Source of the DNA: Bradyrhizobium sp. BR13661
Lineage (GTDB): Bacteria > Pseudomonadota > Alphaproteobacteria > Rhizobiales > Xanthobacteraceae
Assembly (NCBI RefSeq): GCF_029892425.1
Contig: NZ_JARXWB010000044.1
Location: 1-50,214 of the forward strand
Length of the DNA: 50,214 bases
Reading direction: 5' to 3'
Of the stretch, positions 32,168 to 41,318 are shown in pieces. The notes below the pieces were generated by a model. It did not search any database. It saw nothing but the letters and a program-made list of their open reading frames with translations, and was not told the DNA's origin. Position 1 is the first letter of the stretch, and every line of letters begins with the position of its first letter. Made by a program: the position numbers and the translations under genes.

Positions 32168-32856
32168 AAATCCAGGTCCACGTAGGTCCGCGACGCCGGC
32201 ACGCCGGCCAGCCATTCGCTCAGCAGCGGGCGGAACGACGGGCGGGATTTCACCCGCGCGTACCACGCCTTTGCCGCGTCGTCCTCGCTCCATGGCACGT
32301 CGCCCAGATAGTCGATCGCCGAGAGATGCGCCGCGGCGGCGAGATCCGCGTAGGTCAGACGGTCGCCGGCCAGGAAGTTGCGCGTCTGCGCCAGCCAGCC
32401 GATATAGGCCAGATGATAGCGCACGTTGGCCTTGGCGGCGCGCATCACGTCGGCGGAGGGCGCACCGCCGCCATTGTCCTCGCTCATGAAGCGCTTGTAG
32501 ATGCGCTCGGTGACGAGCGGGTGCGAAACTTCCTCGAAGAACTTCTCGTTGAACCAGGCCATCAGCCGGCGGACCTCGACGCGTTCGGCGATCGTCTCCG
32601 GCATCAGGCGCTTGGGTCCCATCTCGGCGCCGTAGGCCTCGTCGATATATTCGGCGGTGATCGCCGCGCCCGGAATCGGCGGCTGTTCGTCGTCCACCAG
32701 AACTGGCGTCGTGCCGGCTGCATTGAGCAGCAGAAACGCCTCGCGCCGCTCCCAGCTGCGTTCTTCGACCAGCTTCAGTTCGAGCCCGTATTCGCCCGCG
32801 ATCAGGCGGATGAAGCGCGAATGCGGGCAGAACGGATGATGAAACAGCGTAAACAT
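32164..32856 (-). CDS. Glutathione S-transferase family protein
   Basis: The 230-residue protein has a thioredoxin-like N-terminal domain (MFTLFHHPFCPHSRFIRLIAGEYGLELKLVEE, then TTPVLVDDEQPPIPGAAITAEYID). The C-terminal domain is helical with LAGDRLTYADLAAAAHLSAIDYLGDVPW. The CPHS motif could provide a cysteine-type active site. Substrates are unknown. Its stop overlaps the probable start of queG, so GST, queG and the thioesterase gene form one likely operon. Confidence 0.88.
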   Translation of the reverse strand: MFTLFHHPFCPHSRFIRLIAGEYGLELKLVEERSWERREAFLLLNAAGTTPVLVDDEQPPIPGAAITAEYIDEAYGAEMGPKRLMPETIAERVEVRRLMAWFNEKFFEEVSHPLVTERIYKRFMSEDNGGGAPSADVMRAAKANVRYHLAYIGWLAQTRNFLAGDRLTYADLAAAAHLSAIDYLGDVPWSEDDAAKAWYARVKSRPSFRPLLSEWLAGVPASRTYVDLDF

Positions 32857-33025
32857 GAAGCCTTTGACTATTTGATGGTGCTTAAGAATCCATCAATGTT
32901 TGTGCGGCGCCACACTAGTCCTTCAAAACCGCTCCGCAAGGGCGCGATAGCGCATTTTGCGATTGCGAGCGAGGGGCGAATAGGCGAGAAGAGCCCCGCT
33001 TTTCCAGCGGAAATGGACCGTAAAT

Positions 33026-33832
33026 ATGTCAGATGCAATACGGGCAGTGATCCTCGGCATCATCGAGGGCGTCACCGAGTTCCTTCCCGTTTCCTCGACC
33101 GGCCACCTGCTCCTTGCGGAGCGCTTCTTCGGCCTCGGCGAGGGCGCCTTCTGGGATTCGTTTACGGTCCTGATCCAGCTCGGTGCGATCCTCGCGATCG
33201 TGGGCCTCTACTTCAAGAAGCTGTGGGATGTCGCCATCGGCATGTTCACGGGCGATGCCTATGCGCGCCGCTTCGTGATCGGCGTGCTGGTGGCGTTCCT
33301 ACCCGCAGTTGTCGTCGGCCTCGTCGCCGGCAAATACATCAAGAGCATGCTGTTCAATCCGTGGGTCGTCTGCTTCTCGCTGATCGTCGGCGGCGCCATC
33401 CTGCTCTGGGTCGACAGGCTCGATCTCAAGCCGCGCGAGCATGACGCCACCCGGTTTCCGCTGCTGATGTATCTCTATATCGGCATCGCGCAGTGCGTCG
33501 CGATGATCCCGGGCGTGTCGCGCTCCGGTGCCAGTATCGTGGCTGCGATGTTGCTGGGCGCGGACAAGCGGGCGGCGGCGGAATTCTCGTTCTTCCTCGC
33601 CATTCCCACCATGATCGGCGCGTTCGCCTACGACTTCTACAAGAACCGCTCCGAGATGACGATGGACCACATGAACATCGTCGCGATCGGCTTCGTGGTG
33701 TCGTTCATCACCGCGATTATCGTGGTGAAGTCGTTCCTCGAATATGTCACCCGCCACGGTTTCGTGGTGTTCGCCTGGTGGCGCGTCATCGTCGGCACCC
33801 TCGGCCTGATCGCGCTGGCGCTCGGCCATTAA
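33026..33832 (+). CDS. uppP: Undecaprenyl-diphosphatase
   Basis: UppP (BacA) dephosphorylates undecaprenyl diphosphate to recycle the carrier lipid for cell-wall and polysaccharide export. The 268-residue membrane protein has about eight helices. It carries the two active-site motifs GIIEGVTEFLPVSSTGHLLL at the N-terminus and IPGVSRSGASIVAAMLLG centrally. Directly downstream lie DprE1/DprE2-like genes acting on polyprenyl-phospho-sugars, so the neighbourhood shares a lipid-carrier theme. Confidence 0.95.
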   Translation: MSDAIRAVILGIIEGVTEFLPVSSTGHLLLAERFFGLGEGAFWDSFTVLIQLGAILAIVGLYFKKLWDVAIGMFTGDAYARRFVIGVLVAFLPAVVVGLVAGKYIKSMLFNPWVVCFSLIVGGAILLWVDRLDLKPREHDATRFPLLMYLYIGIAQCVAMIPGVSRSGASIVAAMLLGADKRAAAEFSFFLAIPTMIGAFAYDFYKNRSEMTMDHMNIVAIGFVVSFITAIIVVKSFLEYVTRHGFVVFAWWRVIVGTLGLIALALGH

Positions 33833-33926
33833 CCTTTGAAAAGTCGCTGACAAGCCTCAACGCAATATCAGCTTTTGACCGCTAGGCAGGTCCCTGAGCG
33901 GGGTGGTCCGCGGACGGAGCTGAACG

Positions 33927-35252
33927 ATGACGTCAGTCAGCGGCTGGGGGCGCTTCCCGGTCGTCGAGTGCGAAGTGCTGCGGCCGCGCTCGTTCGAGGC
34001 GGTGGCCGATGCCGTCATCGCCGGTTCTGTCGCCCGGGGCAACGGCCGCGCCTATGGCGATGCCGCGATCGGCGCCGTCAGGACCATCGGCATGACCGGG
34101 TTCGACCGTATCAGGTCGTTCGATCCGGCGACGGGCCGCATCCGCGTTGAGGCCGGTGTGCTGCTCTCGGATCTCATCGACACCTTCGGCCCGCGCGGCT
34201 TCCTGCCATCAGTGGTACCGGGCACGCGCTTCGTCTCGGTCGGCGGCGCGATTGCGGCCGACGTGCATGGCAAGAACCACCACGGCGAGGGTGGCTTCGG
34301 CCGCTATGTCGACAGCATCCTGCTGCGCACCGGGGCGGGCGAGACAATCGAGGCCTCGCGCGAGCAAAATTCCGATGCTTTCTTTGCGACCGTCGGCGGC
34401 ATGGGCCTCACCGGCGTGATCCTCGAAGCCACCATGCGGCTGCGCCCCGTCGAGACCGGCTGGATCCGCGAGCGGGTGATTTCAGCATCCGATCTCGACG
34501 CCGCAATGCGTGCGCTCGAGGCGAGCTACTCCGCGACCTATTCGGTGGCGTGGATCGATTGCGTGGCGCGCGGGCGCGACCTCGGCCGCTCGCTGATCTA
34601 TCTCGGCGAGCACGCCCGCGCTGATGAGCTTGCCCAAGGCGCGGATCGATTCCCCGTCGGCAAAAATCCAGGCCTCGCCGTGCCCATCGACCTGCCGTCG
34701 ATGACGCTGAACCGCTATAGCATCCGTGCGTTCAACGAGCTCTATTATCGCATGGGCGCACGGCGTGCCGGCAGCGACCAAATCGTCTCGCTCTATCCGT
34801 ATTTCTTTCCGCTCGACAGCATTGCCGACTGGAATCGCATCTACGGACGACGCGGTTTTCTTCAGCATCAATGCGTGATCCCGGAAGCCGGCGCGCGCGC
34901 CGTGCTCGGCGATATCCTCGATCGCGTCTCGCAGCGTGGCGATGCCTCGTTCCTCGCCGTGCTCAAAAAGCTTGGCCAGGGCGACGGCCTGCTGTCGTTT
35001 CCGCAGCCCGGCTACACGCTGGCGCTGGATTTCCCGGTGAAGGGCGACATCCTGAATTTCCTCGACGAGATCGATCGGCTCGTCGTCGCCGCCGGCGGCC
35101 GGCTCTATCTCGCCAAGGATGCGCGCCAGTCGCGCGCGACCTTTGAGGCCGGCTATCCCGCGCTGGCGCGCTTCAACGCGATCCGCAAATCGCTCGATCC
35201 TGCCGGCAACATCCGCTCAAAGTTGTCACAACGCCTGTTCGATGAGGTTTAA
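33927..35252 (+). CDS. DprE1-like FAD-dependent polyprenylphosphoryl-ribose oxidase
   Basis: This 441-residue enzyme resembles DprE1, which oxidises decaprenylphosphoryl-ribose at C2', the first half of its epimerisation to arabinose. FAD-domain motifs are GNGRAYGDAAIG and VSVGGAIAADVHGKNHHGEGGFGRYVDSI. GGMGLTGVILEATMRLRPVET follows, then the substrate domain, ending FNAIRKSLDPAGNIRSKLSQRL. Where mycobacterial DprE1 has its benzothiazinone-target Cys before VDFP, this protein has Ala (TLALDFP). The SDR gene follows after 3 bases. The lipid and sugar are inferred. Confidence 0.86.
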   Translation: MTSVSGWGRFPVVECEVLRPRSFEAVADAVIAGSVARGNGRAYGDAAIGAVRTIGMTGFDRIRSFDPATGRIRVEAGVLLSDLIDTFGPRGFLPSVVPGTRFVSVGGAIAADVHGKNHHGEGGFGRYVDSILLRTGAGETIEASREQNSDAFFATVGGMGLTGVILEATMRLRPVETGWIRERVISASDLDAAMRALEASYSATYSVAWIDCVARGRDLGRSLIYLGEHARADELAQGADRFPVGKNPGLAVPIDLPSMTLNRYSIRAFNELYYRMGARRAGSDQIVSLYPYFFPLDSIADWNRIYGRRGFLQHQCVIPEAGARAVLGDILDRVSQRGDASFLAVLKKLGQGDGLLSFPQPGYTLALDFPVKGDILNFLDEIDRLVVAAGGRLYLAKDARQSRATFEAGYPALARFNAIRKSLDPAGNIRSKLSQRLFDEV

Positions 35253-35255
35253 GCC

Positions 35256-35996
35256 GTGACGTCACGCAAGTCCGTTCTGGTGCTCGGTGGCTCCTCCGAT
35301 ATCGGCCGCGCCGCGGCGCGTGCCTTTGCCAAGGCTGGATACGATGTCGCCCTCGCCGGCCGCGACGTTGCCGCGCTCGCGCCTGACGCGGCCGATCTGC
35401 GCGCGCGCTACAATGTTGAAGCGAGCACGTGGAGGTTCGATGTGCTCGACACCGCTTCGTTCGAGGGCTTCGTCGCCGGCCTTCCTGTCTTGCCTGATGT
35501 CGTCATCTCGATCGTCGGCCTTTTGGGCGTGCAGCAAAACGCCGAGAGCGATCTCGCACACGCCACCACGATCATGCGGTCGAACTACGAGGGCCCGTCG
35601 CTGATCCTCGGCCTGTTCGCGGAAAAATTCTTGGCCCGCGGCAATGGCACAATTGTCGGCGTGTCGTCGGTCGCGGGCGACCGCGGCCGCGCTTCGAACT
35701 ATGTCTACGGTTCGGCAAAAGCCGGCTTCTCCGCATTCCTCTCGGGCCTGCGCGCCCGCGCCAGCCGCGGCGGCGTGCACGTCGTCACCGTGAAGCCCGG
35801 CTTCGTGCGCACGAAAATGACTGAGGGCATGAAGCTGATCGGCCCGCTCACGGTCGATGCGCCCGTCGTCGGCGACGCGATCCTTGCCGCCGTCGAGAAG
35901 AAAACGGATGTCGTTTACGTCAGCGGCGTCTGGCGTCTCGTGATGCTGATCATCAAGACGCTGCCGGAGGCGGTGTTCAAGAAGCTGAAGTTCTGA
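35256..35996 (+). CDS. DprE2-like short-chain dehydrogenase
   Basis: This 246-residue SDR resembles DprE2, which reduces the 2'-keto intermediate to the arabinose form. Motifs are VLVLGGSSDIGRAAARAF for the cofactor, and SSVAGDRGRASNYVYGSAKAG with the Tyr-X3-Lys pair. The start is a GTG, 3 bases after the stop of the DprE1-like gene, so the two are surely co-transcribed. The hydrophobic C-terminus (VWRLVMLIIKTLPEAVFKKLKF) fits a membrane-lipid substrate. Confidence 0.86.
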   Translation: MTSRKSVLVLGGSSDIGRAAARAFAKAGYDVALAGRDVAALAPDAADLRARYNVEASTWRFDVLDTASFEGFVAGLPVLPDVVISIVGLLGVQQNAESDLAHATTIMRSNYEGPSLILGLFAEKFLARGNGTIVGVSSVAGDRGRASNYVYGSAKAGFSAFLSGLRARASRGGVHVVTVKPGFVRTKMTEGMKLIGPLTVDAPVVGDAILAAVEKKTDVVYVSGVWRLVMLIIKTLPEAVFKKLKF

Positions 35997-36019
35997 TTGT
36001 TGCGGCCCGCACTATAGCT

Positions 36020-36141
36020 CGTCATGCCCGGCCTTGTGCCGGGCATCCACGTTCTTGGTGCCGCGACGAAAGACGTGGATGGCCGGGTCATAGGCGAGCA
36101 AAGCGACGCCGTCCTTCGGACGGCTATGCCCGGCCATGACG
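36020..36141. repeat. GTCATGCCCGGC-type dispersed repeat
   Basis: CGTCATGCCCGGC at one end and GCCCGGCCATGACG at the other form the outer arms. ATCCACGTTCTT and its inverse AAAGACGTGGAT form an inner stem. I recognise the pattern as a common Bradyrhizobium repeat. It fills the gap between the convergent DprE2-like and NDUFA9-like genes. Confidence 0.75.
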
Positions 36142-36158
36142 GCGGAGAGAGCAGCGGC

Positions 36159-37124
36159 TCACGCGCTCTTGCGCTGGAACTGGCCCTGCGGGCGGAAGCG
36201 CCAGAGATATTGCGGCGCGATCGCCTCCAGCGAATCGGCCGTGATGCCCAGGCCTTCCAGCGTGAGCCCGGCGGCTTTCGCCGCATCCGACACGACATTA
36301 TCGCGATCGAGCAGCGTGACCTGGTCCGGCGTCAGCTTGAACGCACCGGGCGCGAATTGCAGGAAGGCGGCCTGGAGACGGGCAAGCCCGAACGACAGCG
36401 GCACCAGCATCGGCTTGCGATCGGCGATCTCGACGATGGCCTCGATGATCTCGCGCATGGTCAGCACCTCCGGCCCGCCGAGCTCGTAGGTCGCACCCGC
36501 CTTGGCTTTGCCGTCGACGGCATCCGCGATCCCTGTGGCGACATCGCCGACATAGACCGGCTGCATCTTCGTCTCGCCGCCGATCAGCGGCAGCACCGGC
36601 GACATCCGCGCCAGCGCCGCAAAGCGGTTGGTGAACTGGTCCTCGGGGCCGAACATGACTGAGGGACGGAAGATGGTGGCAGACGGCACCGCCGCGCTCA
36701 CCGCAGCCTCGCCGGCCGCCTTGGCCCTGGCGTAGTGCGAGGGTGATTCGGCATCGGCGCCGATCGCCGAGACATGGATCAGGCGCGCGCCCGCGGCGGC
36801 CGCCGCCTTGGCGACGGTCTCGGCGCCCTTGGCCTGGACCGCGTCGAAGGTCTGGGCGCCGCCCTCGGTGAGGATGCCGACCAGATTGATCACGACGTCC
36901 GAATCACGCACCGCCGCCTCGACCGATCCAGGGTAGCGCAGATTGGCCTGGATGGTGTGAACCTGGCCGACCTTGCCCGAAGGCTGGAGGTATCCGGCGA
37001 GTTCCGGCCGCCGCACGGCGACCCTGATACGGTAATCCCGCCGGCACAGCGCGCGGACGACATTCCGGCCCAAAAACCCCGATCCGCCGAAAACCGTGAC
37101 GAGAGTTTCCGAATTCGATGCCAT
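36159..37124 (-). CDS. NDUFA9-like NAD(P)-binding protein (complex I-associated family)
   Basis: The 321-residue atypical/extended SDR has VTVFGGSGFLGRNVVRALCRRDYRIRVAVRRPE at the N-terminus. VINLVGILTEGGAQTFDAVQAKGAETVAKAA, HVSAIGADAESPSHYARAKAAGE and PVYVGDVATGI follow. This pattern matches the alphaproteobacterial relatives of the mitochondrial complex I accessory subunit NDUFA9. A role in respiration or ubiquinone metabolism is possible but unproven. ATG 37124 is chosen; the frame extends 50 codons upstream without similarity. Confidence 0.86.
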   Translation of the reverse strand: MASNSETLVTVFGGSGFLGRNVVRALCRRDYRIRVAVRRPELAGYLQPSGKVGQVHTIQANLRYPGSVEAAVRDSDVVINLVGILTEGGAQTFDAVQAKGAETVAKAAAAAGARLIHVSAIGADAESPSHYARAKAAGEAAVSAAVPSATIFRPSVMFGPEDQFTNRFAALARMSPVLPLIGGETKMQPVYVGDVATGIADAVDGKAKAGATYELGGPEVLTMREIIEAIVEIADRKPMLVPLSFGLARLQAAFLQFAPGAFKLTPDQVTLLDRDNVVSDAAKAAGLTLEGLGITADSLEAIAPQYLWRFRPQGQFQRKSA

Positions 37125-37274
37125 GGGAGTGATCCTGGGTCCGATTCTGCAGGAAGAGTGCGAGATATCAGGCTTGTATCGGGCCAGTGTGCGATGCGCA
37201 ATCGGCATCCAGAACCATGAATTGACAACGGCGTCACTGAACCGTAGTAACCGCCTCCGTGCCCCAAACGGCAT

Positions 37275-37361
<87 letters not shown>

Positions 37362-37478
37362 TTTTAGGGATTTGGTCCCCAAATCGAGCGGCTTCCAATC
37401 ATCGGAGCTAACCGCACGGCGCTCCCCAGATCGCCGTCGCGATGATCTCTGAGCCGGCCAAATTGGCTCTGTCAGCCC

Positions 37479-38750
37479 TCACACCAAGCTCCTCCCCGCC
37501 CTCTCCGCCACCGATTTCTGCACATAATACATCGCCACCAGCGTGATGATCGTCGTCGTGACGACGACATAGCCGATCCGCTCGAAATGCAGCAGCGAAC
37601 CATCCGCCTGTTGCGAGATGATCGCGGCCGCGAGCACCGAGCCGAGGCCGCCGGAGAGCTGCTGGAGCGAAGCGCTGATCGCGCTGAACGAGCCGCGCTG
37701 GGTCTGGTCGGGAATCGCCGAGATGATCGCCTGCGACGGGATCATGCGCGAGAAGATGCCGACGAACATCAGCACGTTGACGGTGATCGCGGTCACCAGC
37801 GAGACGTGGCCGAGATGGGTGTAGATCAGCACCATGACGACGGTCATCGCGCAGCCGAACACGAAGGTCGGATATTTGCCGAAGGTGTCGCTGGCGCGGC
37901 CGACCAGCGGTCCCGTGACGATGCTGAACAGGCCGGAGACCAGATAGATCGTCGGCAGGTGCGCGATGTCGATGCCGATATTGTTCACGGTGAACGCGCT
38001 GGAATACGGCATCAGCATGTAGCCGCCCGTCGCCAGCAACGTCGTGACCGCGAAGGCCAGCGTGTAGCGCGGCTCGAACACGGTCGCGACCAGATGATGG
38101 AACGGGTTGCGGTCCTGCTTCAATTTCAGATGCGCATCGACCGGCGCCATCGCGAAGGCGATGACGGCGATCGCCAGGATCGACAGGCCGACGATCGCAA
38201 AGAAGCAGACATGCCAGTCCCAGCGATTGGCGAGAAACAGGCCGGCGGGAACGCCGAGCACCTGGCTCGCGGCAAAGGCGGTCTGGACGAAGCCCATCAC
38301 GCGGCCGCGCAAATGCAGCGCGAACAGATCGGTGACGATGGCGAGCACGATCGAGCCGATCACGCCGCCGAACAATCCGGTCACGATCCGGGCGGCCAGC
38401 AGCACATGATAATCCTGCGCCAGCGCGCACAGCAGGGTCCCGAGCGTGAAACCGGTGTAGAAGAACAGCAGCAGGCGCTTGCGATCGAAGCGATCGGCAA
38501 ATCCGGCGGCCAGGATGCCCGACAATCCGGCGCTGAACGCGTAGGCCGAGACCGCGACGCCGAATTGCCCGGCCGTGATGTTGAGCGAGGGCATCATGAT
38601 GGCGCCGAGCGGCGACATGATGATGAAGTCGAGAATGATGGTGAACTGTGCGAAGGCGAGCAGCGCCACCAGAAGTGACTGGTAGCGCGTAAAGCCGCGC
38701 TGGCGTTCCTGCTGATCGTCGATCGGCGCGGCGAGCGTCTGGTCTGTCAT
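37479..38750 (-). CDS. MFS transporter (DHA1-like efflux type)
   Basis: The 423-residue protein has about 12 hydrophobic segments. It carries the MFS loop motif AAGFADRFDRKRLLLFFYTGF between helices 2 and 3, and ALHLRGRVMGFVQTAFAASQVLGVPAGLFLANRWDWHVCFF in the helix 4-5 region. This is typical of arabinose-efflux-permease-like drug/H+ antiporters. ATG 38750 is chosen; the frame runs 54 codons upstream with no MFS similarity. The substrate is unknown. It lies head to head with the UbiA-type gene. Confidence 0.86.
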   Translation of the reverse strand: MTDQTLAAPIDDQQERQRGFTRYQSLLVALLAFAQFTIILDFIIMSPLGAIMMPSLNITAGQFGVAVSAYAFSAGLSGILAAGFADRFDRKRLLLFFYTGFTLGTLLCALAQDYHVLLAARIVTGLFGGVIGSIVLAIVTDLFALHLRGRVMGFVQTAFAASQVLGVPAGLFLANRWDWHVCFFAIVGLSILAIAVIAFAMAPVDAHLKLKQDRNPFHHLVATVFEPRYTLAFAVTTLLATGGYMLMPYSSAFTVNNIGIDIAHLPTIYLVSGLFSIVTGPLVGRASDTFGKYPTFVFGCAMTVVMVLIYTHLGHVSLVTAITVNVLMFVGIFSRMIPSQAIISAIPDQTQRGSFSAISASLQQLSGGLGSVLAAAIISQQADGSLLHFERIGYVVVTTTIITLVAMYYVQKSVAERAGRSLV

Positions 38751-39016
38751 GGCACCTGGGGCGTGATGGGAGGCTGGGCTCAGATGGGGTCGGCGCGGCC
38801 GATGTCCACGGGCGCGGGGTCCATGTTCCGCTGGTATATCCAGCGCGCGCCGGATTGTGGGATCCCTGCAACAGCTGCCGTTCTCCCGCCAAATTAAGCC
38901 GCTCTTAGCCAATGCTGCCTAGGCTCGCGGCCGTCCATTTTCCCGCTTCTCCGGCCTGTCCCAGCGTCTCTCAGCTCTTGGGCCGGCCGTGTCGCGGTCA
39001 GTCAGAGCGTTTTCGG

Positions 39017-40342
39017 ATGGAGCAGCCCGTCTGGCAGGTCGAACGGAGCGAGGCCGCGCCGCAGCTGGCGGCGGCGCCCGCCCGTACCCTCGTGGTCGAT
39101 CTCGAAGGCGCGCTGCTGCGCTCGGAGCTGCTGATGGAGGCGCTGTTCTCCAGCCCCGCCCGCATGCTGGCCCGCTTCGGCGCGGGCGGCCGCGCAGGCA
39201 TGGCGGCCCTCACGGACATCCTGGCGCGCGCCGAGCTCGACTATGCCCACCTGCCCTATGATGCCGACGTGATGAACCAGGCGCTGGCGGCACGGGCGCG
39301 CGGCGCGAAGATCTTTCTGGTCGCCGGCCGCCTCAATGATCATGCCGCCGGCATCGCGACGCATCTCGGCTTTGACGGCGTCGTGACCCCGGCCGATCTC
39401 GCCGCCGGCGACAGGCTGCCGTTCGATCGCAACGCGATCGAGCGCATCGAGGCGCGCAGCAAAAGTGGTGCGAGCCTGAGAACCTGGGCCAAGGCGCTGC
39501 GCCTCTACCAATACGCCAAGAACACGCTGGTGTTCGTCCCCGTTCTCACCGCGCATCAGGTCAATATCGCAACCCTCGGCTCTGCGCTGCTGGCCTTCCT
39601 GGCGTTCTCGGCCTGTGCGTCGGGCGCCTATCTGATGAACGATCTGCTCGATCTTGCCGCCGATCGCCAGCATCCGACCAAGCGCCACCGTGCGCTTGCC
39701 GCGGGTGATCTGAAGATCTCCTCGGCGCTGTCGGCGATCCCCGCGCTGTGGGCGTTCGCGCTTGTTGCCAGCCTCTGCATCTCCGTGACTTTCCTCGGCG
39801 TGCTCGCCGCCTATCTCGCCGCCACGATCGCCTATTCGCTGGTGCTCAAGCGCAGGATGCTGGTCGACGTCGTCACGCTCGCGGGCCTCTATTGCTTGCG
39901 CATCGTCGCAGGTAGCGTTGCCGCCGGCGTCGTGCTGTCGGAATGGCTGATGGTGTTCTCGCTGTTCGTGTTCACCTCGCTCGCGCTGATCAAGCGCTTC
40001 AGCGAGCTCAGCATGCGCCAGGGCGAGGGCCTTTCCGATCCATCCAACCGCGACTACCGCATCAGTGATCTCAGCATCATCGCCGCGATGGCGGCCGCGA
40101 GCGCGATGAATGCGGTGACGGTGTTCGCGCTCTACGTGTCGTCCTCGGCGGTGACGCCGCTTTACAGCCGGCCCTGGATGTTGTGGCTGCTCGCGCCCCT
40201 GCTGCTCTATTGGTTCGGCCGGGCCCTGATGATCGCGCATCGCCGCGAGATGCCTGATGATCCCATCATCTACGCCTTCCGCGACAGCGCCAGCCGCACC
40301 ACCGTGGCGGCGATGGTCTGCATCATGCTGGCGGCGATCTGA
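39017..40342 (+). CDS. UbiA-family prenyltransferase with degenerate HAD-like N-terminal domain
   Basis: The 441-residue protein has two parts. Residues 1-150 look like a HAD hydrolase remnant: VVDLEGALLRSELL replaces the usual DXDGT, FLVAGR replaces the Thr/Ser motif, and the later HAD motifs are missing. Residues 155-441 form a UbiA membrane transferase. NDLLDLAADRQHPTKRHRALAAG is like decaprenyl-phosphate phosphoribosyltransferase, and a second motif includes DPSNRDYRISD. Together with the DprE1/DprE2-like genes 3 kb away it suggests polyprenyl-phospho-pentose synthesis. ATG 39017 is chosen; the frame opens at 38912. No strong ribosome-binding site is visible. Confidence 0.86.
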   Translation: MEQPVWQVERSEAAPQLAAAPARTLVVDLEGALLRSELLMEALFSSPARMLARFGAGGRAGMAALTDILARAELDYAHLPYDADVMNQALAARARGAKIFLVAGRLNDHAAGIATHLGFDGVVTPADLAAGDRLPFDRNAIERIEARSKSGASLRTWAKALRLYQYAKNTLVFVPVLTAHQVNIATLGSALLAFLAFSACASGAYLMNDLLDLAADRQHPTKRHRALAAGDLKISSALSAIPALWAFALVASLCISVTFLGVLAAYLAATIAYSLVLKRRMLVDVVTLAGLYCLRIVAGSVAAGVVLSEWLMVFSLFVFTSLALIKRFSELSMRQGEGLSDPSNRDYRISDLSIIAAMAAASAMNAVTVFALYVSSSAVTPLYSRPWMLWLLAPLLLYWFGRALMIAHRREMPDDPIIYAFRDSASRTTVAAMVCIMLAAI

Positions 40343-40449
40343 CCGGGATTTCCGCGCTTGCACCGCCCGTCCGCACTGGATACATCGCGGTCGATCCGAT
40401 TAGCCTATGATGACGAAGCGACCGATTCGATCTGAGGGTTTGAAACGCC

Positions 40450-41064
40450 ATGACCGTACGCCTGCATCGCGGTGACCTGCCTGACCTCTCCCGCTACACC
40501 GGCGCGGTGGCGATCGACACCGAGACCATGGGTCTCAATCCGCACCGCGACCGGCTCTGCGTGGTCCAGCTCTCGCCGGGCGATGGCAGCGCCGACGTGG
40601 TGCAGATCCCGAAGGGATACACCGACGCGCCCAACCTGAAGGCGCTGCTGGCCGATCCCGCCATCACGAAAATCTTCCATTTTGCGCGGTTCGACGTCGC
40701 GGTGCTGTACCAGACCTTCGGCGTCATGACCGGGCCGATCTACTGCACCAAGATCGCCTCCCGCCTGACCCGCACCTATACCGACCGCCACGGCCTGAAA
40801 GACCTCGTGCGCGAGGTGCTCAATGTCGACCTTTCCAAGCAGCAGCAATCCAGCGATTGGGGCTCCGACAGCCTGACCGAGCCGCAGCTCGCCTACGCCG
40901 CCTCCGACGTGCTGCACCTGCACGCCCTGCGCGAACGGCTGGACGCCATGCTGGTCCGGGAAGGCCGCGCCCAGCTTGCAAAAGCCTGTTTCGACTTCCT
41001 GCCGACCCGCGCCCTGCTCGACCTCCAGGGCTGGGAGGAAGAGGACATTTTCGCGCATTCCTAG
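40450..41064 (+). CDS. rnd: Short ribonuclease D (3'-5' exonuclease domain only)
   Basis: The 204-residue protein is a DEDDy exonuclease. VAIDTETMGLNPHRDRLCVVQLS has the first Asp and Glu, KIFHFARFDVAVL has the second Asp, and QLAYAASDVLHLHAL has the Tyr-X3-Asp. E. coli RNase D adds two HRDC domains; they are absent here, which is common in Rhizobiales. It probably trims tRNA or other stable RNA 3' ends. Confidence 0.9.
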   Translation: MTVRLHRGDLPDLSRYTGAVAIDTETMGLNPHRDRLCVVQLSPGDGSADVVQIPKGYTDAPNLKALLADPAITKIFHFARFDVAVLYQTFGVMTGPIYCTKIASRLTRTYTDRHGLKDLVREVLNVDLSKQQQSSDWGSDSLTEPQLAYAASDVLHLHALRERLDAMLVREGRAQLAKACFDFLPTRALLDLQGWEEEDIFAHS

Positions 41065-41076
41065 AGTTGGTTTGAT

Positions 41077-41156
41077 GTCATTCCGGGGCGGCTCGAAGAG
41101 CCGAACCCGGAATCTCGAGATTCCGGGTTCGATGCGTTGCATCGCCCCGGAATGAC
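41077..41156. repeat. GTCATTCCGGGG-type dispersed repeat, short form
   Basis: GTCATTCCGGGGCG at the start and CGCCCCGGAATGAC at the end form the outer stem. GAACCCGGAATCTCGAGATTCCGGGTTC is a perfect inner palindrome. The outer arms are shared with the longer element at 30069. It lies 12 bases after rnd, in the 254-base gap before lptC. Confidence 0.75.
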
Positions 41157-41318
41157 GGCATGCAAGCGGGCGGAGAGCAACCGCCCCGTTTCGGACACTT
41201 TCCTGCGGCCTGTCCAAGTGCAGCCTGTTCAAGACTGATAAGGCTGCATATTGAGGCGGCGCCGGGTACAATGGCCCGCGCTTGGTCAGGACAAGGCGAG
41301 CGACACCCTGGAGCAGCG

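Noticed and set aside
37408..38892. A 494-residue frame overlapping the MFS gene
   Set aside because: The other minus frame has 12 hydrophobic helices and MFS motifs; this one is its Arg-rich shadow.
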